Below are positions 1-9,011 of a stretch of DNA of 64,000 nt, piece after piece. Position 1 is the first letter of the stretch. Each line of letters opens with the position of its first letter. Below the pieces are notes generated by a model. It ran no database searches. It was not told where the DNA came from and saw only the letters and a program-made list of their open reading frames with translations. The position numbers were made by a program, and so were the translations under genes. The DNA is from Pseudomonas sp. P5_109 (GTDB taxonomy: Bacteria; Pseudomonadota; Gammaproteobacteria; Pseudomonadales; Pseudomonadaceae), in contig NZ_CP125380.1 of assembly GCF_034009455.1 (NCBI RefSeq), positions 4,477,501 through 4,541,500 on the forward strand, given 5' to 3'.

Positions 1-7
1 CTGATAT

Positions 8-175
8 GCCCTCTTCGCGAGCAAGCCCGCTCCCACCGTTGATTGATGTCGTACCCAGTATTCTTGCTCGCTGGAGATCCAGTGTGGGAGCGGGCTTGCT
101 CACGAAAGCGGCAGGTCAGGCAACATTGAAGTCACTGACACGCCCTCTTCGCGAGCAAGCCCGCTCCCACAGGTC
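8..175. repeat. Cluster of three REP elements
   Basis: Three copies of the Pseudomonas REP core are seen: inverted copies (gcgagcaagcccgctcccac) near 17-40 and 150-173, and a direct copy near 80-105. The first pair is about 40 bp apart, as in BIMEs. They lie just upstream of the broken LysR remnant, a position where REP-mediated rearrangement is plausible. Confidence 0.9.
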
Positions 176-232
176 ATCAGCGAACTGCAGATTGCGCAGG
201 GCTTGGTGCTTTACTGAAAACACCTCCGCCCC

Positions 233-556
233 CTGCGAGCCCTCGGCCAACCCGCCGTCAGCGCGTCGCTGGCCAAGTTGCGCGATCTGTTCGACGACCC
301 GTTGCCGGTGCGCAACGGACGAACCCTGGAGCCAACCCCGCGGGCGTTGCAGATTCTCAAGGAACTGCAGCCGGCGATGGACACCATTTCCGGGGCGGTC
401 AGCCATGCCAAGGATTTCGAGCCGTCCACCAGCCGCGATGTGTTTCGCATCGGCCTGTCCGACGACTGGAACGGGGTCAACGATAACGATCCGGCAGAAC
501 GCTGGTTGCGCTCGAAAATTGCACAGCACATGGCGGCGCCACTGTCGGGGCATTGA
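233..556 (+). pseudogene. Remnant of a LysR-type regulator gene
   Basis: The frame encodes the second half of a LysR helix-turn-helix (LGQPAVSASLAKLRDLFDDP), the linker (LEPTPRAL) and the start of the effector domain (FRIGLSDD). It then jumps to a stretch like a LysR C-terminus (DPAERWLRSKI) and stops. The first 25 or so residues and some 170 central residues of a normal 300-residue LysR are missing, and there is no proper start. I read it as a dead gene with a 5' truncation and an internal deletion. Its 3' end overlaps the antisense end of the DinB-like gene. Confidence 0.75.
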
Positions 557-1073
557 TCGAGTGCAGGACCACCGGTTCCGATTCGCGCAGGTACACCGGC
601 ATGTCGGTGACCGGTGGCATGGCCGGGATCTCGAAGTACATCTGCACCACCCAGCCACGGTGATAGCTGGCGTGGTTGACCACGTGCATCAGCATCGCGC
701 CGGCGCTCATGACGCCGTTTTCGCCCGAGACAAAGGTGAACTCCACGGGCTTGTCCAGGGAGGCATCGGTTTGCCGGGCGCTCCAGTCGCAGTACCAGCG
801 ATCGATTTCTTTTTGCGCCATGCGCAGTTCGGACAGGTTGGCATGCAGCAGGTCGTGTGAAGTCTTGAAGCCATGCCCCCGGCCTTCAAGGTGCGCCCGC
901 CAGATGCAATCGACCACATAGACGTGATTGAGGGTGCCGATCATGTTTTTGAACACCGACACCCGTTCTTTTTTGACTTCGCCCGGAGGAAGTGCCGCAA
1001 GGCTGTCAAACAGGCGCTGATTGGCCCAGCGTTTGTAATCGGCCAGCAGACAGGCAGTGCGTACGGTGATCAT
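477..1073 (-). CDS. DinB family protein
   Basis: A 198-residue protein of the DinB/DNA-damage-inducible four-helix-bundle family. Conserved histidines that would bind a divalent metal are visible in GTLNHVY and in VVNHASYHRG. Family members include thiol-dependent metalloenzymes; the substrate here is unknown. The start at 1073 is chosen because GGAGA precedes it; a 23-residue upstream extension has no ribosome-binding site. The last 26 or so residues are read antisense through the LysR remnant and look unrelated to the family, so the native 3' end was probably replaced by the rearrangement next door. Confidence 0.8.
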   Translation of the reverse strand: MITVRTACLLADYKRWANQRLFDSLAALPPGEVKKERVSVFKNMIGTLNHVYVVDCIWRAHLEGRGHGFKTSHDLLHANLSELRMAQKEIDRWYCDWSARQTDASLDKPVEFTFVSGENGVMSAGAMLMHVVNHASYHRGWVVQMYFEIPAMPPVTDMPVYLRESEPVVLHSINAPTVAPPCAVQFSSATSVLPDRYR

Positions 1074-1145
1074 CAGAGTTCTCCGATGGCAGTAAGCGCA
1101 CTCCCTAGCATAGACCCGATGACCGCAAAGCAGCGCCAGCACTGA

Positions 1146-2255
1146 TCATCGGTCGTTCAGGCGCTTCACCACGTGCCCGGCGAGCGCCAGGGAACTGGTC
1201 AGCCCCGGTGATTCGATGCCGAACAGATTCACCAGTCCCGGCACGCCATGTTCGGCGCATCCGCTGATAAGAAAGTCGGCGGCCGGTTCCGTCGGCCCGG
1301 TGATTTTCGGGCGAATGCCGCTGTAGGCCGGTTGCAGGCTGTTGTCCGGCAAATCTGGCCAATAACGGCGGATCGCCTGATAAAACCCCTCGGCCCGGCG
1401 GGGTTCGACGCGGTAATCAATGTGCTCGACCCATTCCACATCCGGCCCGAAGCGCGCCTGCCCACCCAGGTCGAGCGTCATGTGCACGCCCAGTCCCGCG
1501 CTCTCCGGGGCCGGATACACCAGGTGGCGAAACGGCGCCCGGCCGCTGAAACTGAAATAACTGCCCTTGCACAAATGCGCCTCGGGAATGAATGACCCAG
1601 GCAGACCGACAATAGCGCGCGCCACTTCGGGAGCGGACAGCCCCGCACAGTTGATCAATTCGCGGCAGCGCAGGGTCATGGGTTGGCTGCCGCCCATGTG
1701 CAGTTCGAAGCCCTGCTCCCTGCAACGGGCCGACAGCAACGGCGTGTGCAGGGCGAGCGTCGCGCCAAACCTTTCGGCATCGCCCTGAAGCGCCAGCATC
1801 AGGGCGTGGGAATCGACAATGCCGGTAGACGGCGACCACAGCGCCGCGACGCAGGAAAACGCCGGTTCAAGCGCCCGGGCCTGCGGGCCATCCAGCCATT
1901 GCAGGTCATCGACACCATTGAGGCGCCCCTGCTCCAACAGACGCTGCAAAGCCGAATACTGCTGCTCATCAGTGGCCACGATCAGCTTGCCGACGCGCCG
2001 GTATTCAACGCCATGTTCATCGCAAAACGCATAGAGACGCTGCTTACCCTCCACGCACAACCGGGCCTTGAGACTGCCGCTCGGGTAATAGATGCCGGCG
2101 TGAATCACTTCCGAGTTTCGTGAGCTGACACCCGTGCCGATGCCCGCACCGGCCTCGACCACAAGCACTTCCCGGCCGCTCATGGCCAGGGCCCTGGCTA
2201 CCGCCAGCCCGACGACACCGGCCCCGATCACCACGCTTTGGATATCGACGTTCAA
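1146..2255 (-). CDS. FAD-dependent oxidoreductase, L-2-hydroxyglutarate dehydrogenase-like
   Basis: 369 residues. A Rossmann FAD site (GAGVVG, residues 11-16) is followed by [19 protein letters not shown], a signature of the L-2-hydroxyglutarate dehydrogenase/LhgO branch of the DAAO superfamily. The C-terminal part ends in a second FAD-contacting stretch ([11 protein letters not shown]). The expected role is flavin-dependent oxidation of an L-2-hydroxy acid, feeding electrons to the quinone pool. It is transcribed towards the DinB-like gene, 72 bp away. Length and motifs look intact; the exact substrate is inferred. Confidence 0.8.
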   Translation of the reverse strand: MNVDIQSVVIGAGVVGLAVARALAMSGREVLVVEAGAGIGTGVSSRNSEVIHAGIYYPSGSLKARLCVEGKQRLYAFCDEHGVEYRRVGKLIVATDEQQYSALQRLLEQGRLNGVDDLQWLDGPQARALEPAFSCVAALWSPSTGIVDSHALMLALQGDAERFGATLALHTPLLSARCREQGFELHMGGSQPMTLRCRELINCAGLSAPEVARAIVGLPGSFIPEAHLCKGSYFSFSGRAPFRHLVYPAPESAGLGVHMTLDLGGQARFGPDVEWVEHIDYRVEPRRAEGFYQAIRRYWPDLPDNSLQPAYSGIRPKITGPTEPAADFLISGCAEHGVPGLVNLFGIESPGLTSSLALAGHVVKRLNDR

Positions 2256-2445
2256 CGTCCCTGACCTCTCACACCTGTTCTGGCTGTCGATAGTCGATCA
2301 GGCCGGAGAAAATCGCCAGCGGCAAGGCCATGAAACCACCCGTCCAAACGCAGAGTCGACAGCATCAGGGAACTCTCGGTGGCCGCCGCGCATCCTAAAC
2401 TATGTGGTACTTCCCTTATGCTTCATGCTGTCGGAGGACACCGTC

Positions 2446-2766
2446 ATGCGCCGTCTGTTTATCATTTCTACGCTGGTACTTTGTTTGCCCGCAGGCTCGG
2501 CTCTGGCCAAAGTGGATGCGGGTGACGTCGCCACTTCCGCCGGGGTTTCCGCCTCGCTGTACTCGACGTTCAAAGACCACAAACTCATGATTCCCGCCCG
2601 GGATGACGCCTCCAGCTTCGTGGCCAGTGGCGGTGCGATTCGTGGTGCTTATCTGGAGGCGGTGTTGAAAAAAGTCCGTCAGGACAATCCTGCGCTCAAC
2701 AACGTAAGCGACGAAGACCTGGCCCGCGCCATCCTCGTCCAGGAAGGCGTTGCCACCGATCACTGA
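2446..2766 (+). CDS. DUF2388-family small exported protein
   Basis: 106 residues: a signal peptide (residues 1 to about 22, cleaved near ALA-KVD), then a compact domain with TSAGVSASLYSTFKD and DEDLARAILVQEG, the pattern of the Pseudomonas DUF2388 family. The start at 2446 follows GGAGGAC. The longer upstream frame (from 2134) is antisense to the FAD oxidoreductase and is not used. Function unknown; probably periplasmic. It stands alone between two leftward genes. Confidence 0.8.
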   Translation: MRRLFIISTLVLCLPAGSALAKVDAGDVATSAGVSASLYSTFKDHKLMIPARDDASSFVASGGAIRGAYLEAVLKKVRQDNPALNNVSDEDLARAILVQEGVATDH

Positions 2767-2819
2767 AGACCGTCATCGCCAGCGGTGGGGCTTGTAACAC
2801 CGGGATAGCGTTTGCAGCC

Positions 2820-3752
2820 CTACCTGGCTTGCGTGCCAGTGGACATGCGTGCCCACCCGGCCACGAGTTGCGCGTTGATACTCACCCCGCCGCAGACCAC
2901 GATCACCACGTCACGGGCGTCGGCAATCGCCGGGTGATCCAGGTAGGCAATCGCCAATGACACCCCGCACGCCGGCTCGACCAGCTGGCGCAAATCATTG
3001 GCGTAGCGCACCACGCCCATGATCGCGTCATCATCACTGAGCACCACGCATTCATGGGAAAAAGCGCCGATGTGCCTGACTGGCCAGGCCGCCACTTGCG
3101 CGGCGCCCAGGGATGTGGCGACCGTGTCGATTTTCGGCAGTTTGACCGGGTACCCGGCCGCCACCGCCGCGGCGAACGACGCCGCGCCTGCAGTTTCGCA
3201 GGCGACGATGCGGCAATCGGTGTGCCGATGACGAATCAGGCCGGTGAGCAGCCCCGCCAGCAAGCCACCGCCGCCGACCGATGTCACCAGCACATCCACC
3301 GGCGGGCAGTCTTCAAGGATTTCATCGACCATGGTGCTGTGCCCTTCCCACAACAGCGGGTGGTCGAAGGCTGGCACAAATTCACAGCGCGGGTCCTCGG
3401 CAAGTTCCCGTGCCCGTTGATTGGCTTCGTCCCAGACCTTGCCGTGCACGATCACCTCGGCGCCGGTATTGCTGATCCGCGTCCGGGTACTTTGCGGGGT
3501 GGTGTGCGGCACCACGATGCAGGCCTTGAGCCCCAGGCATGCCGCGGCCATGGCCGTGGCCAGCCCCGCGTTGCCGCCGGAGGGACAGACCACCTTGCGC
3601 TTGCCCTGCTGCGCCGCCCGGCTGCACAGCAATCCGATGCCACGTATTTTGAACGAGCCGCCAGGTTGCAGGTTTTCCAGTTTCAGCCAGATACGCCGTG
3701 TCGGGGTCGACAGGCCAGGGTGCAGGATCAGGGGCGTGCGGATGTGCAGCAT
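2820..3752 (-). CDS. L-serine/L-threonine dehydratase, animal-type (SDH fold)
   Basis: A 310-residue PLP enzyme of fold type II. The Schiff-base lysine is K35 in GSFKIRG, the substrate loop is SGGNAG (58-63), the phosphate-binding loop is GGGGL (160-164), and the C-terminal VVCGG is present. Length and the run PAFDHPLLWEGHSTMVDE match the single-domain eukaryote-type serine dehydratase rather than IlvA, since there is no regulatory domain. It would deaminate L-serine or L-threonine to pyruvate or 2-oxobutyrate in the cytoplasm. No operon partner is evident. Confidence 0.83.
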   Translation of the reverse strand: MLHIRTPLILHPGLSTPTRRIWLKLENLQPGGSFKIRGIGLLCSRAAQQGKRKVVCPSGGNAGLATAMAAACLGLKACIVVPHTTPQSTRTRISNTGAEVIVHGKVWDEANQRARELAEDPRCEFVPAFDHPLLWEGHSTMVDEILEDCPPVDVLVTSVGGGGLLAGLLTGLIRHRHTDCRIVACETAGAASFAAAVAAGYPVKLPKIDTVATSLGAAQVAAWPVRHIGAFSHECVVLSDDDAIMGVVRYANDLRQLVEPACGVSLAIAYLDHPAIADARDVVIVVCGGVSINAQLVAGWARMSTGTQAR

Positions 3753-3854
3753 ATGGGCTCCTGTTACACGCCACCGGCTCGTCGAGCTACCACGAGCCAG
3801 TGGTGAACGGTCCTCTCTCCCAAGCTTAGTTCACCCGGACCCGGGGCAATCGTC

Positions 3855-4646
3855 TCAGCGATAACGCGGCGCCGCCTCGCAGTTGCCAAACAACCCGGAC
3901 AGCGTCTGGCGCTGGGCTTCGTAACGGTCCCACTGGTCGCCATCGTGCAGGCCCGGGATGGTTACCACTTCGCCGGCCGCCAGACCAACGAGCGCGGCAT
4001 CGACCATGTCCTCGGCGGACATGACGATTTCCTTCGGCAGATTTTCCACCGGGTTGCCGGCCTCGCTCCAGAAATCGGTGGCGGTCGCCCCCGGCAGCAC
4101 CGCCTGGATGCGCACGCCTTTGTCCGCCAGCTCATGCTGCATCGACTGACTCAGCGCCAGGACGAACGCCTTGGTCCCGCCGTACACGCCGTTGAGGATT
4201 TCCGGGGCGGTGGCGACGATCGAGGCGATATTGATCACGGTGCCGCTGCCCCGGGCGACGAAGCCGGGTACGGCGGCATAGGCCAGGCGCATCAACGCCG
4301 TCACGTTGAGGCTGATCATCGCCTCCATGTCGTCCACGGGACTGCCGAGCAGCGGCATGACGCCACCGACCCCGGCGTTGTTGACCAGCAAGCTGATGCT
4401 GGCGTCGCTGCGCAGGATCTGTTCGACCCGCAGCGAATCCACCCTGTTCGTCAGGTCGGCGGCCACCACCTCCACGGTGCGCCCGGTTTCGTCGCTCAAA
4501 TGATTGGCCAGGGCGTTGAGCTTGCCCTGGCTGCGGGCCACCAGGATCAGGTCGTAACCCTGCCGGGCGAGGCGATCGGCATACACCGCGCCAATGCCCG
4601 AAGAAGCGCCGGTGATCAGTGCGGTGCCTTTGGATGAGAGTGCCAT
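3855..4646 (-). CDS. Short-chain dehydrogenase/reductase
   Basis: 263 residues of a classical SDR: cofactor motif TGASSGIG (12-19), NNAG (89-92), catalytic Y155 and K159 in YGGTK with a preceding serine (ASI, about 142). R38 after the second beta strand hints at NADP(H). It is divergent from the GlxA-type regulator at 4771, with 124 bp between the starts, so that regulator probably controls it. Substrate unknown. Confidence 0.85.
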   Translation of the reverse strand: MALSSKGTALITGASSGIGAVYADRLARQGYDLILVARSQGKLNALANHLSDETGRTVEVVAADLTNRVDSLRVEQILRSDASISLLVNNAGVGGVMPLLGSPVDDMEAMISLNVTALMRLAYAAVPGFVARGSGTVINIASIVATAPEILNGVYGGTKAFVLALSQSMQHELADKGVRIQAVLPGATATDFWSEAGNPVENLPKEIVMSAEDMVDAALVGLAAGEVVTIPGLHDGDQWDRYEAQRQTLSGLFGNCEAAPRYR

Positions 4647-4716
4647 GGTGCAATTCCTCTACGGTGAGGCGAGAGATTCGCCGGGTGCACACTGTTATAA
4701 AGGCACTTACGCTTGT

Positions 4717-4761
4717 CTCAAATGACGTTTAAAGTACGTTTTTAGGACACAAGCATTTGAG
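4717..4761. promoter_or_regulatory. Inverted repeat in the SDR/GlxA-regulator divergent promoter
   Basis: CTCAAATG (4717-4724) and its exact complement CATTTGAG (4754-4761) flank an AT-rich segment that itself contains ACGTttaaAGTACGT. The right arm abuts the ribosome-binding site of the regulator gene. This suggests an operator for the AraC-like regulator acting on both genes; binding is inferred. Confidence 0.4.
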
Positions 4762-4770
4762 GACAGGCCG

Positions 4771-5718
4771 ATGATCAGCGTGGCGTTCGTGGTTTTCGAG
4801 GGGTTCCAGTCCATGGCGCTGGCCGCCATGCCGGTGTTCGAGTACGCCAATTTCAGTGCCGCAGAGGCTCTGTATGACGTGCGCGTGTTGTCCGAACACG
4901 GCCACAACCTGCGCGCCTCCGGCGGCTTGAGCGTCGGCACCGAGGCATTCGACGGGCGCATGTTCGACACGGTGATCGTGGTCGGCGGCGACTCCATCGT
5001 CGAACAGGCACCCGAGGCCGTGCTGGATTACCTGCGGGCCAGCATCAACACGGCGCGCAGGACGGCGTCGATCTGCTCCGGGGCATTCGTCATGGCCCAG
5101 GCCGGCCTGCTCGACGGGCGGCGGGCCACCACCCACTGGGCCTACGCCCGGGAACTGCAGGCGCGGTTTCCAGCGATCAAGGTCGAGGCCGATCGCATCT
5201 ATGTGATCGACGGTTCGATCTGGACCTCCGCCGGCATGACAGCGGGTATCGACCTGGCACTGGCCATGGTGGAAAAGGACCACGGTGCCGAGCTGGCCCG
5301 GGCCGTGGCGCAGAAACTGGTGATGTACCACCGCCGCGCGGGCGGCCAGTCGCAGCACTCGGCGCTGCTGGAGCTGGAGCCGAAATCCGACCGCATTCAA
5401 ACCGTGCTCGGCTACGCCCGGGAACACCTCGCCCAGCCGCTTTCGGTGGAACAACTGGCACAAGTGGCCAATCTCAGCCCCCGACAATTCAGCCGGGCGT
5501 TTCGCGCCGAAACCGGGCAATCGCCGGCCAAGGCCATCGAAAACCTGCGTCTGGAAGCGGCGCGACAGATGCTTGAACGCGGACGCCTGACCCTCGACCA
5601 GATCGCCCTGGAAACCGGGTTCAGCGACCGTCGTCGCCTGCGCGAAACCTTCCTGCGGGTTTTCGGTCAACCCCCACAGGTGATTCGGCGCAATGCCAGG
5701 GCAGAGATATCTGTGTAG
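4771..5718 (+). CDS. GlxA-family transcriptional regulator (DJ-1/PfpI domain + AraC HTH)
   Basis: 315 residues. Residues 1 to about 190 form a DJ-1/PfpI (class I glutamine amidotransferase-like) domain with the nucleophile-elbow cysteine in SICSGAF. Residues 215-312 form an AraC double helix-turn-helix (VEQLAQVANLSPRQFSRAF, then LDQIALETGFSDRRRLRETF). Proteins of this design activate or repress neighbouring catabolic genes in response to small metabolites, so the divergent SDR is the natural target. The TAG stop lies within the TGTAGGAG head of the following REP, so the native C-terminus may have been trimmed or altered by REP insertion. Confidence 0.85.
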   Translation: MISVAFVVFEGFQSMALAAMPVFEYANFSAAEALYDVRVLSEHGHNLRASGGLSVGTEAFDGRMFDTVIVVGGDSIVEQAPEAVLDYLRASINTARRTASICSGAFVMAQAGLLDGRRATTHWAYARELQARFPAIKVEADRIYVIDGSIWTSAGMTAGIDLALAMVEKDHGAELARAVAQKLVMYHRRAGGQSQHSALLELEPKSDRIQTVLGYAREHLAQPLSVEQLAQVANLSPRQFSRAFRAETGQSPAKAIENLRLEAARQMLERGRLTLDQIALETGFSDRRRLRETFLRVFGQPPQVIRRNARAEISV

Positions 5719-5796
5719 GAGCCGGCTTGCCGGCGATTGCCTCTGAAGGATGGGTTGAGTTCTGGAAACGCCATCGCTGGCAAGCCAGCTCCTACA
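5713..5796. repeat. REP pair (BIME)
   Basis: A TGTAGGAGCCGGCTTGCCGGCGAT unit and its inverted partner (ATCGCTGGCAAGCCAGCTCCTACA), separated by about 30 bp. The head of the first unit supplies the TAG stop of the GlxA-type gene. Confidence 0.88.
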
Positions 5797-5831
5797 ATGA
5801 AGGTAGGTGCTAATCCTCGTGTGAGGTACTT

Positions 5832-6491
5832 ATGAAAATCTCGGCCAAACTGGCGTTTTTCGCTGTCGTCAGCACCCTCGCCTACCTCGCCTTGGCGATC
5901 TGGGGACTGGGTGGTTTCGCGGCTTATTTCAGCCACGGCTCACTGGTCGTCGTTGCCCTCGCCACCCTGATCATGGCCGTCGCGTCACTGTTCACCGAGG
6001 TCAACCTGAGTTCGGGGGAACGCGAAGACCGGGCCAATCGCTGGGTCATTCCGGCCTTCGGCGTGATCGGTTTGCTGAGCGGATTTGTGCCGGCCTACAC
6101 CGACCGCATCGATTTCTGGACCTTCGGTGGTGAAGGCGTGCGCTGGCTCGGGGCGCTGCTGTTCATCGTCGGCGGCGCGCTGCGGTTGTGGCCGGTGTTT
6201 GTGCTGGGCAAGCGCTTCAGCGGACTGGTGGCCATCCAGCCGGGGCATCGCCTGGTCACCGAAGGTATTTACCGCAACCTGCGCAACCCCAGTTATCTGG
6301 GGATGATGGTCATTGCCGTGGGCTGGGCGCTGGCCTTTCGATCGAGCGTCGGCCTGTTGCTGGCCGCATTGACGCTGATCCCGCTGATCGCCCGGATTCA
6401 TTCGGAGGAAGCCTTGTTGCGGGCGCAGTTCGGCAGCGAATACGACGCCTACTACAGCCGCACCTGGCGACTGATCCCCGGACTCTACTGA
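5832..6491 (+). CDS. Isoprenylcysteine carboxyl methyltransferase-like membrane protein
   Basis: 219 residues with about five hydrophobic segments (near 7-30, 37-55, 70-88, 105-125 and 160-185). The C-terminal ICMT/PEMT signature follows: GHRLVTEGIYRNLRNPSYLG, then SEEALLRAQFGSEYDAYY. It is probably an inner-membrane SAM-dependent methyltransferase acting on an isoprenoid or lipid; the bacterial substrate is not known. It stands alone between REP blocks. Confidence 0.78.
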   Translation: MKISAKLAFFAVVSTLAYLALAIWGLGGFAAYFSHGSLVVVALATLIMAVASLFTEVNLSSGEREDRANRWVIPAFGVIGLLSGFVPAYTDRIDFWTFGGEGVRWLGALLFIVGGALRLWPVFVLGKRFSGLVAIQPGHRLVTEGIYRNLRNPSYLGMMVIAVGWALAFRSSVGLLLAALTLIPLIARIHSEEALLRAQFGSEYDAYYSRTWRLIPGLY

Positions 6492-6510
6492 AACAACCCT
6501 TTTCCCCCCC

Positions 6511-6600
6511 TGAGGGAGCGGGCTTGCTCGCGAAGGCGGAGTGTCAGTCGACATTGCAATTGCCTGACACACCGCCTTCGCGAGCAAGCCCGCTCCCACA
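6511..6600. repeat. REP pair (BIME)
   Basis: Two inverted copies of the GGAGCGGGCTTGCTCGCGAA element, about 40 bp apart. The block ends directly against the stop codon of the HAD gene at 6601, so it lies between two convergent genes. Confidence 0.9.
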
Positions 6601-7263
6601 TTAGACGGTGAGCAGGCGCAGTCCAGCGGCATCCACCAGAACCCGCACCGCTTCATAACCCGCCAACGTCGCATGAGGCGTCTCAACAGGCTGCTCAGGA
6701 GTCGCCGTGACAATCATCAAATCCGCCCCCGCCGCCTCGGCCGCCAGAATCCCCACCGTGGCGTCTTCAAAAACCAGACACTGCCCAGGTTCGACGCCCA
6801 GGCGCCGGGCTGCGAGTTGGTACCCCGCCGGATCGGGTTTACCCGCCGTGACGTCTTCGGCCGTGACCATCACCCCGGGCTCGGGAATGCCCGCTGCCGC
6901 CATCCGCCGCAACGCCAGTTCCCGTGGGGCGGAAGTGACGATGGCCCATTGATGAACCGGCAATGACTTGAGGAAACGTGCTGCGCCAGCCACTTCCAAT
7001 ACCCCGTCGACATCCTCGATTTCCGCTTCGGTAATCCACGCGGCTTCAGCCTCGGCATCCACCCCGGGCAAGTTCAGGCGCCGGATGGTGTCGATGGCGC
7101 GGGCACCGTGAATGGTCGGCAGAAAAGTCTCGACGTCGACACCATGGCGCACGGCCCAGGTTGTCCAGACCCGCTCGGCGGCGGCAATGGACGTCAGGAC
7201 CGTACCATCCATGTCGAACAGAAAGGCACGGTAAGTCGCGTTGAATACAGAGTGATCGGACAA
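6601..7263 (-). CDS. HAD-superfamily phosphatase (subfamily IA)
   Basis: 220 residues. Motif I is FDMDGT (nucleophile D17, D19), motif II is the VTSAPRE region, and motif III/IV lies in GKPDPAGYQLAARRLG and CLVFEDATVGILAAEAAG. The helical cap (residues 22-85) is subfamily IA type, as in phosphoglycolate/sugar phosphatases such as YfbT. The expected activity is Mg-dependent hydrolysis of a sugar phosphate or related small phosphate ester in the cytoplasm. Confidence 0.85.
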   Translation of the reverse strand: MSDHSVFNATYRAFLFDMDGTVLTSIAAAERVWTTWAVRHGVDVETFLPTIHGARAIDTIRRLNLPGVDAEAEAAWITEAEIEDVDGVLEVAGAARFLKSLPVHQWAIVTSAPRELALRRMAAAGIPEPGVMVTAEDVTAGKPDPAGYQLAARRLGVEPGQCLVFEDATVGILAAEAAGADLMIVTATPEQPVETPHATLAGYEAVRVLVDAAGLRLLTV

Positions 7264-7323
7264 GGAAAATGACCTCGCAGGTGCCGGACGGATTTGCCCG
7301 GCAATGTAGCATCTGCGCGCGGG

Positions 7324-7731
7324 TCAGTTGAGTCGTTTGGACTTGAAGGTCTGGCCCACGCAATCGAGCAGCCCGCCGATCATCCAGGGTTTCTTGATGA
7401 AAGCGACCTCGTGTCGCACGCCCGCGCTTTCAGGGGTTTCGAAACCGGACATGATCATGATCGGCTTGTCCGGCCAGCGATCGCCGAACTGGTTGGCCAG
7501 GTCCGCGCCATTGAGCGTGCCGGGCATGGTGATATCCGTCAGCAGCATGCCCACCTGCGGCGCATGCTGCTCCAGATAGATAATTGCTGCGTCCGCACTG
7601 ATCTGCGGCTCGACGACAAAACCTTCCTCCTGAAGAATCTCACAGAGGAACTCGAGGATCAGCGGATCGTCCTCAACCACCAGAATCAATCCACCAGGAA
7701 GATCTCCACCCGCCGTCGGTATTCGACTCAT
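7324..7731 (-). CDS. Single-domain response regulator (receiver only)
   Basis: A CheY-like receiver of 135 residues with the acidic pair EDD (20-22), phosphoacceptor D66 in LLTDITMPG, a Ser in MSGFE and the conserved lysine in FIKKPW. There is no output domain. The start at 7731 has AGGGAG 10 nt upstream; a nine-codon longer frame exists. No kinase is adjacent, so it probably receives phosphate from a hybrid kinase elsewhere. The next gene left (HAD) is co-oriented, 60 bp downstream. Confidence 0.85.
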   Translation of the reverse strand: MSRIPTAGGDLPGGLILVVEDDPLILEFLCEILQEEGFVVEPQISADAAIIYLEQHAPQVGMLLTDITMPGTLNGADLANQFGDRWPDKPIMIMSGFETPESAGVRHEVAFIKKPWMIGGLLDCVGQTFKSKRLN

Positions 7732-7999
7732 GACCGTGCCGCTCCCTGATTGCCTCAATGATTTCGCGGGCTCTAATCCGCTACCTTAAAGGTATGAGCA
7801 GCGGACTCCGCGGAAATTCATTTTTGATACAGCAGGTGACCGATCCGGGCTTTTTACATCCTTGGGCTTGCCAGCGATGGCGTCATCTCAAACAACACTT
7901 GCATCAGCCCATCACTGATAGTCAGATAGGGCCTTCTGAAATGTCGTACATTCAACCTGCCCCACGCAACACTGGAGGCCGGTGCGGAGCCCTTTCTTC

Positions 8000-8875
8000 A
8001 TGCGTCAACTGCCCTCGCTCAACATGTTGCGAATCTTCGAAGAAGTCGCCCGGCATCGCAGTTTCAGTCAGGCGGCATTGAGTCTGAATGTTACCCAGGG
8101 CGCCGTCAGCCGGCAGATCAAACAACTGGAAGACTACCTCGGCGTCGCGCTGTTCATCCGCACCCCCCAGGGCCTGTCACTGACCGACTCGGGCACCGCC
8201 CTTTCCCCACACCTGAGCGAGGCTTTCGACCATATCGAACGCGCCCTGCAAGCCGTACGCGTACCCAATCTTCGGCAACGCCTGCGCATCGTCGCGCCAC
8301 CGACCTGGGCGACACGCTGGCTGTCGGCGCACCTACGGGCGTTCGTGCAACGCTATCCCGACATCAGCCTGAGCGTGACCAACTCGCTGGGCCACGACAG
8401 CCTCGCGGAAATCGACTGCCACATCCGCTTCGGCCTCGAAGCCGCCAGCCATTGCAGCAGCCGCTTGCTGGTCATGGAACGGCACATCGCCGTGGCCAGT
8501 CCGGAGCTGTTCAGCAACGGCGAGCCGCCGGACCTGCGGCAATTTCCGTTGCTGCACATCCTGCACGACGGCAAGCGCCTGAAGGTCTGGGAGAACTGGC
8601 TGGCGGCCATGGGCCGTGAGGATGTCGACGCGGGGCAAGGGTTGGAATTCAGCACCCTGGACCAGGTGATCCACACCGCATTGGCGGGCGGCGGGCTGGC
8701 GGTGATCGACCGGCAGATGATCGAAAAGGAACTGGCCAATGGCAGCCTGCTGCCGATCACCCCGGTGGAAGTGGTCGGGCCGTATGGCTATTGGCTGGAT
8801 ATCGCTAATGACAAGCAGGGCTTGTCGAAGGTGCGGTTGTTTACCGAGTGGTTGGGGTTGGTCAGTAAGCCTTAA
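8000..8875 (+). CDS. LysR-type transcriptional regulator (GcvA-like)
   Basis: 291 residues. The N-terminal winged helix (LRIFEEVARHRSFSQAALSL, then VTQGAVSRQIKQLEDYLG) and a LysR substrate domain with PTWATRWL and LLHI fit the GcvA/AmpR branch. The start at 8000 gives a normal N-terminus (MRQLPSLNML). It is not divergent from an obvious target: upstream is the receiver gene and downstream, convergently, the MFS gene. Control of the fae-like operon is possible but not shown. Confidence 0.85.
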   Translation: MRQLPSLNMLRIFEEVARHRSFSQAALSLNVTQGAVSRQIKQLEDYLGVALFIRTPQGLSLTDSGTALSPHLSEAFDHIERALQAVRVPNLRQRLRIVAPPTWATRWLSAHLRAFVQRYPDISLSVTNSLGHDSLAEIDCHIRFGLEAASHCSSRLLVMERHIAVASPELFSNGEPPDLRQFPLLHILHDGKRLKVWENWLAAMGREDVDAGQGLEFSTLDQVIHTALAGGGLAVIDRQMIEKELANGSLLPITPVEVVGPYGYWLDIANDKQGLSKVRLFTEWLGLVSKP

Positions 8876-8892
8876 GTCACCGGCATCCCCTG

Positions 8893-8991
8893 TGTAGGAG
8901 CGAGCTTGCTCGCGATGGACTAGAGAGCGCATTGGTGTGTCAGGCACCCAGCGTTTTGTTGAAGTCCATCGCGAGCAAGCTCGCTCCTACA
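8893..8991. repeat. REP pair (BIME)
   Basis: TGTAGGAGCGAGCTTGCTCGCGATGG and its inverted partner about 45 bp later, lying between the convergent LysR and MFS genes. Confidence 0.88.
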
Positions 8992-9011
8992 ATTGGATCG
9001 GCGACCGCCTG

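Noticed and set aside
2134..2445. N-terminal extension of the DUF2388 gene
   Set aside because: It is antisense to the FAD oxidoreductase start and lacks a ribosome-binding site; the signal peptide begins at 2446.
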